The notes: generated by a model from the letters alone, not told the origin. 64,000 bases of DNA from Allorhizobium sonneratiae (GCF_023700755.1 NZ_JAMKOJ010000005.1:210659-274658), one strand, 5' to 3'. Shown: positions 17,099 through 26,024, counted from the first letter of the stretch. Numbers and translations: made by a program.

Positions 17099-17728
17099 AT
17101 GACGTTCAAACCAACCAAGACTGCATTGGCGACACTGTCCGCTGTTATGCTTTCCTGCGGCTTTGCCGGTGTTTCTCATGCCCAGCAGGCTGATGGTGGT
17201 CCCGGTATGCCACCTCAGGGCTGGTTCAAGACCTGCGCCAAGCAGGGAGACAATGATATCTGCCAGGTTCAGAACATTCAGCTTGCCCAGAACCGCCAGA
17301 TGGTTATCGCCGTTGCGCTGATTACCATCGACGGCAAGGTCAAGAACAAGCTTATGCAGGTTTCCGTTCCGTCCGCACGGCTGATCGAGCCGGGCGTCGG
17401 CATGGCAATTGATGATGGCAAGCCGCAGAAGCTGGATTATGCCGTATGCTTCCCTGATCGCTGCACCGCAGAAGTGCCGCTGAGCGATGCGCTGATCAAC
17501 AGCCTGAAGAAGGGACATAGCGTCACCTTCACATCGATCAACTTTCGCCGCGTGCCGAACCCGATCAAGATCTCGCTTGACGGTTTCACTGGCGCTTTCG
17601 ACGGCAAGCCGATCACACAGAATCAGGCTGAAGAGCGCCAGCGTCTCTTGGAACAGGCCATGCAGAAGAAGAATGAAGAAGCCCAGAAGGCTCTCGAAGA
17701 CGCCCAGAAGGCTGCCAAGAGCAAGTAA
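17099..17728 (+). CDS. Invasion-associated locus B (IalB) family periplasmic protein
   Basis: About 209 residues: a signal peptide ending near VSHAQ, then the IalB domain with paired cysteines (FKTCAKQGDNDICQVQN; VCFPDRCTAEVPL) and a basic, glutamine-rich, probably helical tail. IalB-like proteins are secreted or outer-surface proteins first described in Bartonella and widespread in Rhizobiales, where their role is unclear. The ATG at 17099 has AGGAG (17082-17086) upstream and puts the signal peptide at the N-terminus; the frame is open 15 codons further. Confidence 0.88.
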   Translation: MTFKPTKTALATLSAVMLSCGFAGVSHAQQADGGPGMPPQGWFKTCAKQGDNDICQVQNIQLAQNRQMVIAVALITIDGKVKNKLMQVSVPSARLIEPGVGMAIDDGKPQKLDYAVCFPDRCTAEVPLSDALINSLKKGHSVTFTSINFRRVPNPIKISLDGFTGAFDGKPITQNQAEERQRLLEQAMQKKNEEAQKALEDAQKAAKSK

Positions 17729-17754
17729 CCGCTTCATTATCAGACAAAAAGAAA

Positions 17755-17778
17755 GGTCCGGTTTACCGGACCTTTTTT
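17755..17778 (+). terminator. Rho-independent terminator after the IalB gene
   Basis: A 7-bp GC-rich perfect stem (GGTCCGG / CCGGACC), TTTA loop and six T, 26 bases after the stop codon. Confidence 0.93.
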
Positions 17779-17793
17779 CATGAGATAGTTTAT

Positions 17794-17881
17794 GAGTGTT
17801 TTACGGAAACACTCTCACTCAATGTTTTTACGCATGTCCTGACCGAAAGTCGTTTCACAGATCACAGTGAAACGCGACATG
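17794..17881. repeat. Mosaic intergenic palindrome, copy 1 (CATGTC...GACATG type)
   Basis: Two nested structures: a small hairpin GAGTGTTT / AAACACTC (17794-17814), then an element with outer arms CATGTC (17833) and GACATG (ending 17881) enclosing the hairpin CGTTTCAC / GTGAAACG (17851-17874). The same outer arms and inner hairpin plan recur at 43817-43860, showing a dispersed repeat family, similar to the palindromic mosaic elements known in Rhizobiaceae and Brucella. Confidence 0.65.
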
Positions 17882-17897
17882 GATGGGCGCCGTGGTC

Positions 17898-18227
17898 TTA
17901 GTGAGAAAAGTTCATCCGCGGCTTATAATGGCCAGCCTGCTCTTCGGTAAAGATCTGTTGAACATGCGGATTGCGCAAAGGCAGGCCACTCTTGTCATGC
18001 TCGAGATTCTGCTCCGAAACATAGGCGACATATTCGCTTTCATCATTTTCTGCCAAAAGATGATAAAAGGGCTGATCCTTATGCGGACGGATTTCTGCCG
18101 GAATTGAATTCCACCATTCTTCCGTATTGGCGAATTCAGGATCAACATCGAAAACGACACCACGAAATGGAAAAATCTTGTGACGGACAATGTCGCCGAT
18201 TCCGAATTTTGCGTTGCGTTGTTTCAT
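17898..18227 (-). CDS. hspQ: Heat-shock protein HspQ
   Basis: A 109-residue protein of the HspQ/YccV-like family. In E. coli HspQ binds hemimethylated DNA and acts as a specificity factor for Lon. The family core KFGIGDIVRHKIFPFRGVVF is followed by WWNSIPAEIRPHKDQPFYHL and EYVAYVSEQNLE. The ATG at 18227, with AAGGAAG seven bases upstream, is chosen; six more codons are open upstream. It is monocistronic as far as can be seen. Confidence 0.92.
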   Translation of the reverse strand: MKQRNAKFGIGDIVRHKIFPFRGVVFDVDPEFANTEEWWNSIPAEIRPHKDQPFYHLLAENDESEYVAYVSEQNLEHDKSGLPLRNPHVQQIFTEEQAGHYKPRMNFSH

Positions 18228-18313
18228 GGTTCCACTTCCTTTCATTCAATTATTTGGGACCATGCGTCACGCACATCAAGGGCATTTCTTATCTGTTGTC
18301 ATAAAATTGTTGT

Positions 18314-19231
18314 CTATACGGAATTTTTGCGGCGTCTTGCGGTGGCAAGAAAAAGCCCGCTCATCACCAGAACGATACCCGCTGCATGGTAGGCCCGGAA
18401 GGTTTCGCCTAGCAGGGTGACGGCCATGATGATGGATACGGGCGGCATCAGATAAAGCGTCATGCTGGCAAGGGCTGGACCGAAGACGCGGACACTGTGC
18501 TGAAAACTGTAAAAGGCCATGAGTGAGGCAAACAGGATAATACCGCCAAGCTTGAGAAAATCCATTCGGGTTGTCGGCAAAGGTGCGCCATAGGCTATCT
18601 CTGCCGCCGCCGGTAGAAAAAGCACCAGCGCACCGCTGAGGGCCAGCGTACCAAACAGCGAGATAGGCCTCAATGCAGTAACCGCCGGATGTCGCAACAG
18701 CAGTGAATAGAGGGCAAAAGCGATAGCCGCCAGAATCATGATGAGATCGCCGCTATTGAAATGCAGGGCAAACAGCGCTTCGGGCGCCCCCTTCAGGACG
18801 ATCACCGCGACACCGCAAAAGCCGAGCATCATGCCGGATATTTCGCGCATATCCAGCCGCCGCCCCTGAAACAGCCATTGTAAGAACAAGGTAAACAGCG
18901 ACGCCGTCGTATAGATCAGCGTGGCATTGGCCGCCGTGGTCTTCGTCAGTGCCCAATAGACGGCGCCGCCGCAAATGCCCATGCCAAGCATGCCCAGGGA
19001 GAGCCAGATGAGGCTGTGATACCGCATAAAATCATAACAGGCTCGCCAGTCCCGCAACATAAAGGGCAAAACGATCAGCATGGCCCCGAACCAGCGGATA
19101 AAGGCGGTGATGAAAGGGCCGATTTCACCCAGAATGCCACGGCCGAAAATAATATTGGAGGAAAAAAGACAGGGAACTGCTAAGAAAATCAGCCAGTCCA
19201 GCATTCTGGCATCATCTGTTTTTGCTGGCAT
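18314..19231 (-). CDS. DMT-superfamily transporter (EamA type)
   Basis: A 305-residue protein with about ten hydrophobic helices in two EamA repeats; the first repeat has FSSNIIFGRGILGEIGPFIT and the second ends with a GETFRAYHAAGIVLVMSG segment. It probably exports a small metabolite. It lies between hspQ and glnA on the same strand as both, but the terminator after glnA separates it from that operon. Substrate unknown. Confidence 0.87.
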   Translation of the reverse strand: MPAKTDDARMLDWLIFLAVPCLFSSNIIFGRGILGEIGPFITAFIRWFGAMLIVLPFMLRDWRACYDFMRYHSLIWLSLGMLGMGICGGAVYWALTKTTAANATLIYTTASLFTLFLQWLFQGRRLDMREISGMMLGFCGVAVIVLKGAPEALFALHFNSGDLIMILAAIAFALYSLLLRHPAVTALRPISLFGTLALSGALVLFLPAAAEIAYGAPLPTTRMDFLKLGGIILFASLMAFYSFQHSVRVFGPALASMTLYLMPPVSIIMAVTLLGETFRAYHAAGIVLVMSGLFLATARRRKNSV

Positions 19232-19254
19232 ATCGTTCCTGTTCCTTCAACAAA

Positions 19255-19281
19255 AAAGCCGGCAGACTGGCTGCCGGCTTT
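19255..19281 (-). terminator. Rho-independent terminator after glnA
   Basis: A 10-bp stem (AAAGCCGGCA / TGCCGGCTTT, seven-base loop). On the minus strand the stem runs into six T, so it ends glnB-glnA transcripts before the DMT transporter. Confidence 0.9.
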
Positions 19282-19297
19282 CCTTTGCCAGTTCGGA

Positions 19298-20707
19298 TCA
19301 GACCGAATAATACATGTCGTATTCAACCGGATGCGGCGTCATTTCAAAGCGCATGACTTCCTGCATCTTCAGATCGATAAAGGCGTCGATCTGATCGTCA
19401 TCGAAGACGCCACCAGCGGTGAGGAACTTGCGGTCCTTGTCGAGGCTGTCGAGCGCTTCGCGCAGGCTGCCGCAGACCGTCGGGATTTTTTTCAGTTCCT
19501 TCGGCGGCAGGTCGTAAAGATCCTTGTCCATGGCCTTGCCGGGATGAATCTTGTTCTTGATACCGTCGAGACCGGCCATCAGCATGGCAGCGAAGCCCAG
19601 ATAGGGGTTTGCCGTCGGATCGGGGAAGCGAACCTCGACGCGCTTTGCCTTCGGGTTGGAGCCGAAGGGAATGCGGCAGGATGCCGAGCGGTTGCGGGCC
19701 GAATAAGCCAGAAGAACCGGCGCCTCATAGCCAGGCACCAGACGCTTGTAGGAATTGGTCGACGGGTTGGTAAAGGCGTTGATCGCCTTGGCATGCTTGA
19801 TGATGCCGCCGATGTAATAGAGGCAGGCTTCAGAAAGACCGGCATATTCATCACCTGCAAAGGTCGGCTTGCCGTCTTTCCAGATCGACTGGTGCACATG
19901 CATGCCCGAACCGTTGTCACCAAAGATCGGCTTCGGCATGAAGGTGGCCGTCTTGCCATAAGCATTGGCGACCTGATGCACGACATATTTATAGATCTGC
20001 ATCTTGTCGGCATTGCGCACCAGCGTGTCGAACTTGATGCCGAGTTCGTGCTGGGCTGCGGCCACTTCGTGGTGATGCTTTTCAACCACGACGCCCATTT
20101 CGGAAAGAACCGTCAGCATTTCCGAGCGCATGTCCTGGCAGCTGTCGACCGGCGGAACCGGGAAATAGCCGCCCTTGACGCGCGGACGGTGGCCGAGATT
20201 GCCGGTTTCGTAATCGGTATCGTCGTTGGAGGGCAGTTCGCTCGAATCCAGCTTGAAGCCGGTATTGTAAGGATCGGCCTTGTATTTCACATCGTCGAAG
20301 ATGAAGAACTCGGCTTCAGGACCGAAAAAGGCGGTGTCGCCAATGCCCGATGCCTTGAGATAGGCTTCCGCCTTCTTGGCGGTGGAACGCGGATCGCGGT
20401 TATAAGCCTCGCCAGAGATCGGGTCGAGAATGTCGCACATGACCACCATGGTGGATTGGGCGAAGAAGGGGTCCATATGCACGGTGTCGACATCGGGCAT
20501 CAGCACCATGTCGGACTCGTTGATCGCCTTCCAGCCGGCAATCGAGGAGCCGTCGAACATCACGCCGTCAGCGAACATGTCTTCATCGACGCAGGCGATG
20601 TCCATGGTCACATGCTGCATCTTGCCGCGCGGATCGGTGAAGCGCAGATCGACGAATTTAACGTCATTGTCCTTGATCTGCTTGAGAATGTCGTGCGCAC
20701 TCGTCAT
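19298..20707 (-). CDS. glnA: Glutamine synthetase type I
   Basis: A 469-residue GSI enzyme that makes glutamine from glutamate, ammonia and ATP in the cytoplasm, usually as a dodecamer. It shows [15 protein letters not shown], the [12 protein letters not shown] metal/ATP segment, and the adenylylation tyrosine in DKDLYDLPP near residue 400. The ATG at 20707 gives the standard N-terminus [12 protein letters not shown]; the longer open frame upstream is not used. glnB lies 158 bases upstream on the same strand, and control by PII/adenylyltransferase plus the sigma-54 promoter ahead of glnB is expected. Confidence 0.97.
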   Translation of the reverse strand: MTSAHDILKQIKDNDVKFVDLRFTDPRGKMQHVTMDIACVDEDMFADGVMFDGSSIAGWKAINESDMVLMPDVDTVHMDPFFAQSTMVVMCDILDPISGEAYNRDPRSTAKKAEAYLKASGIGDTAFFGPEAEFFIFDDVKYKADPYNTGFKLDSSELPSNDDTDYETGNLGHRPRVKGGYFPVPPVDSCQDMRSEMLTVLSEMGVVVEKHHHEVAAAQHELGIKFDTLVRNADKMQIYKYVVHQVANAYGKTATFMPKPIFGDNGSGMHVHQSIWKDGKPTFAGDEYAGLSEACLYYIGGIIKHAKAINAFTNPSTNSYKRLVPGYEAPVLLAYSARNRSASCRIPFGSNPKAKRVEVRFPDPTANPYLGFAAMLMAGLDGIKNKIHPGKAMDKDLYDLPPKELKKIPTVCGSLREALDSLDKDRKFLTAGGVFDDDQIDAFIDLKMQEVMRFEMTPHPVEYDMYYSV

Positions 20708-20865
20708 GTATTTTTCCTCATTTGAATGACGATGACCTGCCCGGCCTCCCTGAGCCGGACGTTGATAGCATCGTACAAAACCGCAATTGGCAAGATGCTG
20801 CAAGGTTCATTGTCGCATCGGTTCCACCCGTCAGCCGAAATTGGCATCAAGCCCGACGCGCGCAA

Positions 20866-21414
<549 letters not shown>

Positions 21415-21447
21415 TCACAAAGGAATGATGAAATAATGCGCAAAAAA

Positions 21448-21466
21448 TTGCATATTCACTATGCAA
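21448..21466. promoter_or_regulatory. Candidate NtrC binding site upstream of glnB
   Basis: The palindrome TTGCATA-N5-TATGCAA has the TGCA-N9-TGCA layout of NtrC sites (consensus TGCACC-N5-GGTGCA) and lies about 170 bases upstream of the sigma-54 promoter, a normal enhancer distance. It is closer to consensus in spacing than in inner bases. Confidence 0.5.
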
Positions 21467-21540
21467 ATGGTGATTAGATGTGCATACTCTTGTAAAATAA
21501 CCCCATTGCGATTTTCGACCGCCTGCGATTTTATGGCAAT

Positions 21541-23031
21541 ATGGAGCAGGATGAATTTCAAGCCTTGATCACACCGCAGGCGATGGCCGACATTGATCGT
21601 GAGGCGGCAGAAACCGGTCTGGACAGTTTTTCGCTGATGCTGCGCGCCGGCCGGGCCGTCGCCGCCGCCGTGCTGCGCCATTATCCGCAGCTTTTGCGCG
21701 CGGTTGTTCTCTGCGGCCCGGGCAATAATGGCGGCGACGGCTATATCGCGGCTGAGGCGCTACGGTTGAGCGGTGTTCCTGTTGCGGTGTTTTGTCATGG
21801 CGATCCTGACCGCCTGAAAGGAGACGCCGCCCGCGCGAAAGCCGCCTGTTCCAGTCAGGTGGCGCCTCTGGCGGAATTTGTCGCAAGAGCTGGCGACGTG
21901 GTCATCGACGCCCTGTTCGGCGCGGGGCTTGCCCGCGATCTTTCCCCCGAAATCTGTGCCGCCATCGAACGCGTCAAGGATGCCGGCCTACCTGTGGTGG
22001 CGGTCGATCTGCCCTCCGGCATTGATGGCCTGACCGGACAGCCGCGCCCCGTGGCATTGGAGGCTGCGCAGACGGTGACCTTCATGGCGCTGAAGCCGGG
22101 GCATGTGTTGTTGCCGGGGCGGGTCCATTGCGGGGCCATCGAAGTATTTGACATCGGCATTCCCCGGCGCATCATGGACCGGCATCGTGGGAGCATTGCG
22201 CGCAACCATCCGCTTCTCTGGCAGGCCAGCCTGCCATGCCTGCAGGCGCAGGGCCATAAATTCAGCCGGGGGCATCTCACCGTCTTTTCCGGCCCGATCA
22301 GCGCCACAGGCGCGGCCCGACTTTCCGCCATGGCAGGACTGAGGGCCGGGGCAGGGCTGGTGACGCTTGCTTCGTCCGCATCGGCGCTGATGGTCAATGC
22401 AAGCCAGACCACGGCTGTCATGGTCAAGAAGATCGAGGATGAGATGGCACTTGACGCTTACCTCGCCGATCAGCGGCTGAGCGCCTTCGTGCTTGGCCCC
22501 GGTTTCGGTGTCGGTGAAAAGGCGCGTGGCTTCATCTCTCGTCTTTGCGGTCGAAAACTGGTGCTCGATGCCGATGGCATCTCGTCCTTCAAGGATGACC
22601 CCGCAGCGCTCTTTTCATTGTTTGCCGAGGGCGAGACACGGCTGGTGATGACGCCACATGCCGGGGAATTTGCCCGCCTGTTTCCCGATCTCGCCGCAGA
22701 AACGCGCATTGGCAAGGTGGAACAGACGGTGCGCGCGGCACAAAGAAGCCATGCCGTGCTGGTGCACAAGGGGGCGGATACCGTGATTGCCAGCCCGGAT
22801 GGACGGGCCCTGATCAACGACAATGCGCCAGCCTGGCTTGCCACCGCCGGATCGGGCGACGTGCTGGCAGGTGTGATCGGCGGTCTTCTGGCGCAGGGCG
22901 TTCCCGCCTTCGAGGCCGCAGCGGCAGGCGTCTATCTGCATGGCGAGGCCGGACAACGCGCCGGCGACGGCATGACGGCGGAAGATCTGGTCAAGGCCGT
23001 TCGACCGTTTCAAGCTGCCACAGCCTGTTGA
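21541..23031 (+). CDS. nnr: Bifunctional NAD(P)H-hydrate epimerase / ADP-dependent dehydratase
   Basis: A 496-residue fusion that repairs hydrated NAD(P)H. The N-terminal NnrE (YjeF_N) domain has GPGNNGGDGYIAAEAL and the catalytic-region DALFGAGLARD and VDLPSGIDGLTG; the C-terminal NnrD (ribokinase-like) domain, from about residue 225, has VMTPHAGEFARLFPD and the ATP-site motif TAGSGDVLAGVIGGLLAQG. It is divergent from glnB across about 335 bases, a common arrangement in Rhizobiales. Its 3' end overlaps a DUF72 gene remnant on the other strand. Confidence 0.94.
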   Translation: MEQDEFQALITPQAMADIDREAAETGLDSFSLMLRAGRAVAAAVLRHYPQLLRAVVLCGPGNNGGDGYIAAEALRLSGVPVAVFCHGDPDRLKGDAARAKAACSSQVAPLAEFVARAGDVVIDALFGAGLARDLSPEICAAIERVKDAGLPVVAVDLPSGIDGLTGQPRPVALEAAQTVTFMALKPGHVLLPGRVHCGAIEVFDIGIPRRIMDRHRGSIARNHPLLWQASLPCLQAQGHKFSRGHLTVFSGPISATGAARLSAMAGLRAGAGLVTLASSASALMVNASQTTAVMVKKIEDEMALDAYLADQRLSAFVLGPGFGVGEKARGFISRLCGRKLVLDADGISSFKDDPAALFSLFAEGETRLVMTPHAGEFARLFPDLAAETRIGKVEQTVRAAQRSHAVLVHKGADTVIASPDGRALINDNAPAWLATAGSGDVLAGVIGGLLAQGVPAFEAAAAGVYLHGEAGQRAGDGMTAEDLVKAVRPFQAATAC

Positions 23032-23194
23032 AGCAGGCGCGCACCGTTCGGCGCGTAGACCTTGCCACCGGTGATGAAGACGGCAAAAACATCGCGCGTC
23101 TGTTTTTCTATGTTTCGGCCTGGCATTCGCCCCCGCCAGCGGCGTTGACGGCGCGCGCCCACCACGCCGAAGAAGCGGAAAACAGATCAGCGTG
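23010..23194 (-). pseudogene. C-terminal remnant of a DUF72 (YecE-like) gene, frameshifted
   Basis: Minus-strand codons ending at the TGA at 23010-23012 read TRDVFAVFITGGKVYAPNGA and then ARLLQQAVAA, matching the C-terminus of alphaproteobacterial DUF72 proteins (RDVFVYFI-GAK-RAPAAA-AL pattern). Just upstream, in another frame, the codons read SAWWARAVNAAGGGECQAET, matching the preceding WxxRxxAWAAGGEP region, so a frameshift is present. Upstream of 23194 the frame stops and similarity ends. The N-terminal part of what looks like the same gene is at 25682-25819. I read this as a gene split by the cassette in between. Confidence 0.6.
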
Positions 23195-23437
23195 TTAACC
23201 TGTACCAACCGGGGTCTTGTCTCGGCGCCGAAAGGGGGGGAACTTCAAGGTGTAATCACAAATTTCCTCTCGCCTTTTTCAGCAGCCTGATAGAGCGCCG
23301 CTCTGATTTAATCCTATCGAATTGCGCTCTCAATGAACATCAACACGCTCAAGCCATCTTTTATGCGGTGAAGCAGATATGTTAAAGACAAACCAGGCGT
23401 TGTGACGTGAAACATTGAAATCCAGTCTGGGTGGTGC
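23195..23437. other. Upstream region of the accessory cassette
   Basis: Non-coding spacer of about 240 bases between the DUF72 remnant and the AraC gene. It is poorer in G+C than the flanks from about 23260 on. No transposase, integrase or terminal inverted repeat is visible. It probably holds the cassette promoter and regulator site, which I cannot pinpoint. Confidence 0.35.
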
Positions 23438-24202
23438 ATGAAGCAGAAATTTCTGAAAATTAAAGAAGGCGCAGAATTATCATTCGTTTCAGCCGATGAA
23501 CTTGTTTTTCCACCACATTCCCACGACGAGTATGTCATCAGCCATAATTTTTCTGGCCACGAAAAAGTCAAGCTGGATAGCAAACACTTTGAAGCGGCTG
23601 AAGGAACAACCACCCTCTATAACCCGGGCCAAATACAATCCAGTTGCGGTGTACGGTCAATTCTCAGTGTCTATCTCACCACACCATATTTAACGGAAGC
23701 CGGGATCGCTGCACGAGACATTGATTTCGAGGTTTCAGTCGTCAACGATCCCGCCCTCGCCGCAACATTCGGGGTTTTGCGGAGCTTAATGGAAGACGAT
23801 GATTGCGACAGTGTGAGTGAACAGACGAATATGATCCTGTTGCAACTTTTAGTCAGGAAAAATCCTCTTTGCGCAGACACAAAAAGTCATATGGGGTCGG
23901 CTCGTCTCACGGCAGCCCAAGCCATGCTCAGAGATAACCTCGATCAAAATGTGTCGCTTGACGCGCTTTCAAAAGAGCTGGGTGTGACCCCTCTGCACCT
24001 GATCCGGTCGTTCGTCAAAAGTTGTGGCGTTCCACCGATGACCTGGCAACGCATCAAACGCATTGAAGCGGCAAGAGACCTCTTGCGAAACGGAATAGCA
24101 CCGACAGACGTTGCCTACCAGGTAGGGTTTTCGGACCAGGCGCACTTAACGCGCTGGTTCAAGAGGGCCTATAAGATCACGCCAGCCGCATTTCAAAAAT
24201 GA
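23438..24202 (+). CDS. AraC-family transcriptional regulator of the oxygenase/exporter cassette
   Basis: A 254-residue regulator: an N-terminal cupin-like sensor (about residues 1-120, with VFPPHSHDEYVISHNFSG) and a C-terminal double helix-turn-helix (about residues 155-254, with LSKELGVTPLHLIRSFVKS and DVAYQVGFSDQAHLTRWFKR). This layout is typical of AraC regulators that sit next to LysE-family exporters. It is read in the same direction as the oxygenase and exporter, 73 bases ahead, and likely activates them in response to the amino acid concerned. Base composition is more A+T rich than the core genes around it, consistent with transfer. Confidence 0.88.
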   Translation: MKQKFLKIKEGAELSFVSADELVFPPHSHDEYVISHNFSGHEKVKLDSKHFEAAEGTTTLYNPGQIQSSCGVRSILSVYLTTPYLTEAGIAARDIDFEVSVVNDPALAATFGVLRSLMEDDDCDSVSEQTNMILLQLLVRKNPLCADTKSHMGSARLTAAQAMLRDNLDQNVSLDALSKELGVTPLHLIRSFVKSCGVPPMTWQRIKRIEAARDLLRNGIAPTDVAYQVGFSDQAHLTRWFKRAYKITPAAFQK

Positions 24203-24275
24203 TAATTGCGTTCAATAATCGCAATGCGCGAGACGCTAATGAACTCTCCTGTTCAACAAACAGGGTAATGCCTTC

Positions 24276-25061
24276 ATGAGTTCAAATGCTGTAGCCGTTC
24301 AATTGGACGAGTTTGGTCATGATCTTGCGGTCGATGAAATCGACGCGCTCATTCTCAATTCGATCAAAAAATTCATTTTTAGAGCCGATTTCTCCGAAAT
24401 GCAGAATTCGCTTGAAAACAAAGGCTTTGCAGTATTGCGGGGTCTGCTCGATGCCAACCTCTTCGCTGCGGTAGAAGCGGAATGCAATGCTCTGCTCAAT
24501 CGTCATGGCAAGTCACGGGATTTCGTGATGAAGCAAACCGCAAATACGCCAAGGAAAATGGTCAATGTGAAGCGTGATGATATTCACAAGTATGGGCGTG
24601 TCATTCCACAAATCTACCACTCTGAATGGGTTCGTTCGGTCTTCGGGATGATTGCCAGGGAAACCTTTAGTACTGTTCCGTATACGCCGGAGGAATATAT
24701 CGTCAACGCCCTCTATAAAAGCGGCGATACCCACGGCTGGCATTGGGACGACTATCGCTATGGAATCGTGTTTGCGATTGAAACCCCTGCGCTGGAGAAC
24801 GGCGGGTTTGTTCAGGTCGTCCCGAACACGCATTGGAACCGGGCCAACCCGAGCGTGGAGGAGAACCTTTTCCGCAATCCGATTCATTCCTTCCGGCTTG
24901 AACCCGGAGATGCTTATATCCTGCGTAGCGACACCGGCTTGCATCGTGTTCACCCGATCACGGAAGGCTCAAAGCGTGTGATCGTCAATATGGTTTGGGC
25001 CGCAGCAGACGAACTATCCAAGGACGTATCGCATGATACGATGGAGGCATTATTCGAATGA
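24276..25061 (+). CDS. 2-oxoglutarate/Fe(II) oxygenase, BesD/HalD-like amino-acid hydroxylase candidate
   Basis: A 261-residue cupin-fold oxygenase. The iron triad is H156-x-D158 in HGWHWDDYRYGI and H223 in GLHRVHPI; R234 (SKRVIVN) is placed to bind 2-oxoglutarate. From memory, BesD (a lysine halogenase) uses R74, E120, H134, H137, G139, D140, H204 and N219; adding 19 gives R93, E139, H153, H156, D158, D159, H223 and N238 here, all identical except Asp for the halogenase Gly. Asp at that place predicts hydroxylation, not halogenation. The stop overlaps the LysE exporter start (ATGA). Free-amino-acid hydroxylase, perhaps of lysine or a relative, is inference; the oxygenase family is firm. Confidence 0.8.
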   Translation: MSSNAVAVQLDEFGHDLAVDEIDALILNSIKKFIFRADFSEMQNSLENKGFAVLRGLLDANLFAAVEAECNALLNRHGKSRDFVMKQTANTPRKMVNVKRDDIHKYGRVIPQIYHSEWVRSVFGMIARETFSTVPYTPEEYIVNALYKSGDTHGWHWDDYRYGIVFAIETPALENGGFVQVVPNTHWNRANPSVEENLFRNPIHSFRLEPGDAYILRSDTGLHRVHPITEGSKRVIVNMVWAAADELSKDVSHDTMEALFE

Positions 25062-25681
25062 GCCTGTTGTTTGGAACAGCATTCGTTTTGGGCCTTTTGT
25101 TCAATGTCTCCCCCGGTGCGGTTTTCGCGGAAACCATGCGTCGAGGGATGCGCGGAGGCTTCTATCCGGCTTTATATGTACAAATCGGTTCGCTTGTCGG
25201 AGATGCCTGTTGGGCGATCCTTGGGCTGGCTGGCGCAGGACTGCTGTTCCAAATCCCAAGCATCAGAGTCCCTTTGACGTTAGCCGGGGCGCTGTATTTC
25301 GCCTATCTTGGTTATGGCTGCCTTGTTGACGCGTTAAGGCCTGCAGAACAAGCACATGAACCCGCAGGGCGGCTGAAAACATCCCAAAGTGCTGTCATGG
25401 CAGGCGTGACGATTTCGGTCACAAATCCTAAAAACGTGATTTACTGGGCCGCCCTTGGAGGGGTGCTTGGCGGCTTGGGATTTCAAAATCCCGGCACTTT
25501 GGAATACTCTGTCTTCTTTGCTGGCTTCATGGCATCATCGTTTTTCTGGTGTTTCGTTTGCGCTTGGTTGATCGACTTCCTCAGCCGGAACCTGACGGGT
25601 ATATGGCGTCAGTCGGTGGATATTGTTCTGGCGATGACTCTGTTCTTCCTGTCTTTCGTGGTTCTGCGCGAGATATTTTAA
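25058..25681 (+). CDS. LysE-family amino-acid exporter
   Basis: A 207-residue membrane protein with about six hydrophobic segments and the LysE/RhtB signature near the N-terminus (GLLFNVSPGAVFAETMRRGM) and the mid-protein segment GVTISVTNPKNVIYWAA. LysE-family proteins export basic and other amino acids across the inner membrane. Start ATG overlaps the oxygenase stop by four bases, so both are made together; the natural reading is that it exports the oxygenase product or surplus substrate. Its 3' end abuts a DUF72 remnant on the opposite strand. Confidence 0.9.
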   Translation: MSLLFGTAFVLGLLFNVSPGAVFAETMRRGMRGGFYPALYVQIGSLVGDACWAILGLAGAGLLFQIPSIRVPLTLAGALYFAYLGYGCLVDALRPAEQAHEPAGRLKTSQSAVMAGVTISVTNPKNVIYWAALGGVLGGLGFQNPGTLEYSVFFAGFMASSFFWCFVCAWLIDFLSRNLTGIWRQSVDIVLAMTLFFLSFVVLREIF

Positions 25682-25819
25682 ACGACTGGCCTTCAGCGAA
25701 AAGATGAAATCCTCTGGCACTTCGGCGGCCCACTTGGCAAAGGTTTCGGGTTTCTGGCTGGAATAATAGCTGGCGTTGACCTCAATCGCCTTAAGCTGAC
25801 GGCTGGCATGTTCCAACTG
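25682..25819 (-). pseudogene. N-terminal-half remnant of a DUF72 (YecE-like) gene
   Basis: Minus-strand codons read QLEHASRQLKAIEVNASYY, SSQKPETFAKWAAEVPEDF and IFSLKASR, a clear match to the conserved DUF72 block (L-YYA--F---E-N-TFY--PKPETF--WA---P--F-FS-KASR). A TGA precedes it and similarity stops one base beyond the LysE stop codon on the other strand, after which the frame is only LysE antisense. With the C-terminal remnant at 23010-23194, in the right order and strand, it brackets the cassette. Confidence 0.7.
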
Positions 25820-25865
25820 TCACTTCCTTGGTAGTTTATCAGGATAAAAGCGACCCCCCACGGCT

Positions 25866-25970
25866 CTAGAGTCTGTCAGGTTCAGATTGAACCAGACAGG
25901 CTCTATCATTGTTTGTTTTCGTTTGTCTTTGCGGGAAAACCGGTCACCACTTTTCCCTGACAAACTCTAA
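25866..25970. repeat. RIME/Bru-RS-like mosaic element, copy 1
   Basis: About 105 bases in two palindromic parts. The first, TAGAGTCTGTCAGGTTCA and its near-complement ending GGCTCTA (25867-25905), has two mismatches. The second includes GGGAAAACCGGT...ACTTTTCCC and ends in a CTCTAAAG. The inverse of the copy at 63826-63930 has the same order and shared words (TTTGTTTT, GGAAAACCG, CACTTTTCC, CTCTA), so the two belong to one family. It lies between the DUF72 remnant and uvrA. Confidence 0.7.
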
Positions 25971-26024
25971 AGTCCAGCCCGCCAATGCCGGTTCGGAGAC
26001 GACCCCGCTCCATCGTGGCCACTC

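Noticed and set aside
20778..20815. TGGCAAGATGCTGCA as a second sigma-54 promoter for glnA
   Set aside because: It is on the wrong strand for glnA and the spacing between the GG and GC elements is off by one.
23010..23126. 38-codon minus-strand frame as an independent small gene
   Set aside because: Its sequence is better explained as the C-terminus of a broken DUF72 gene, and it overlaps the end of nnr.
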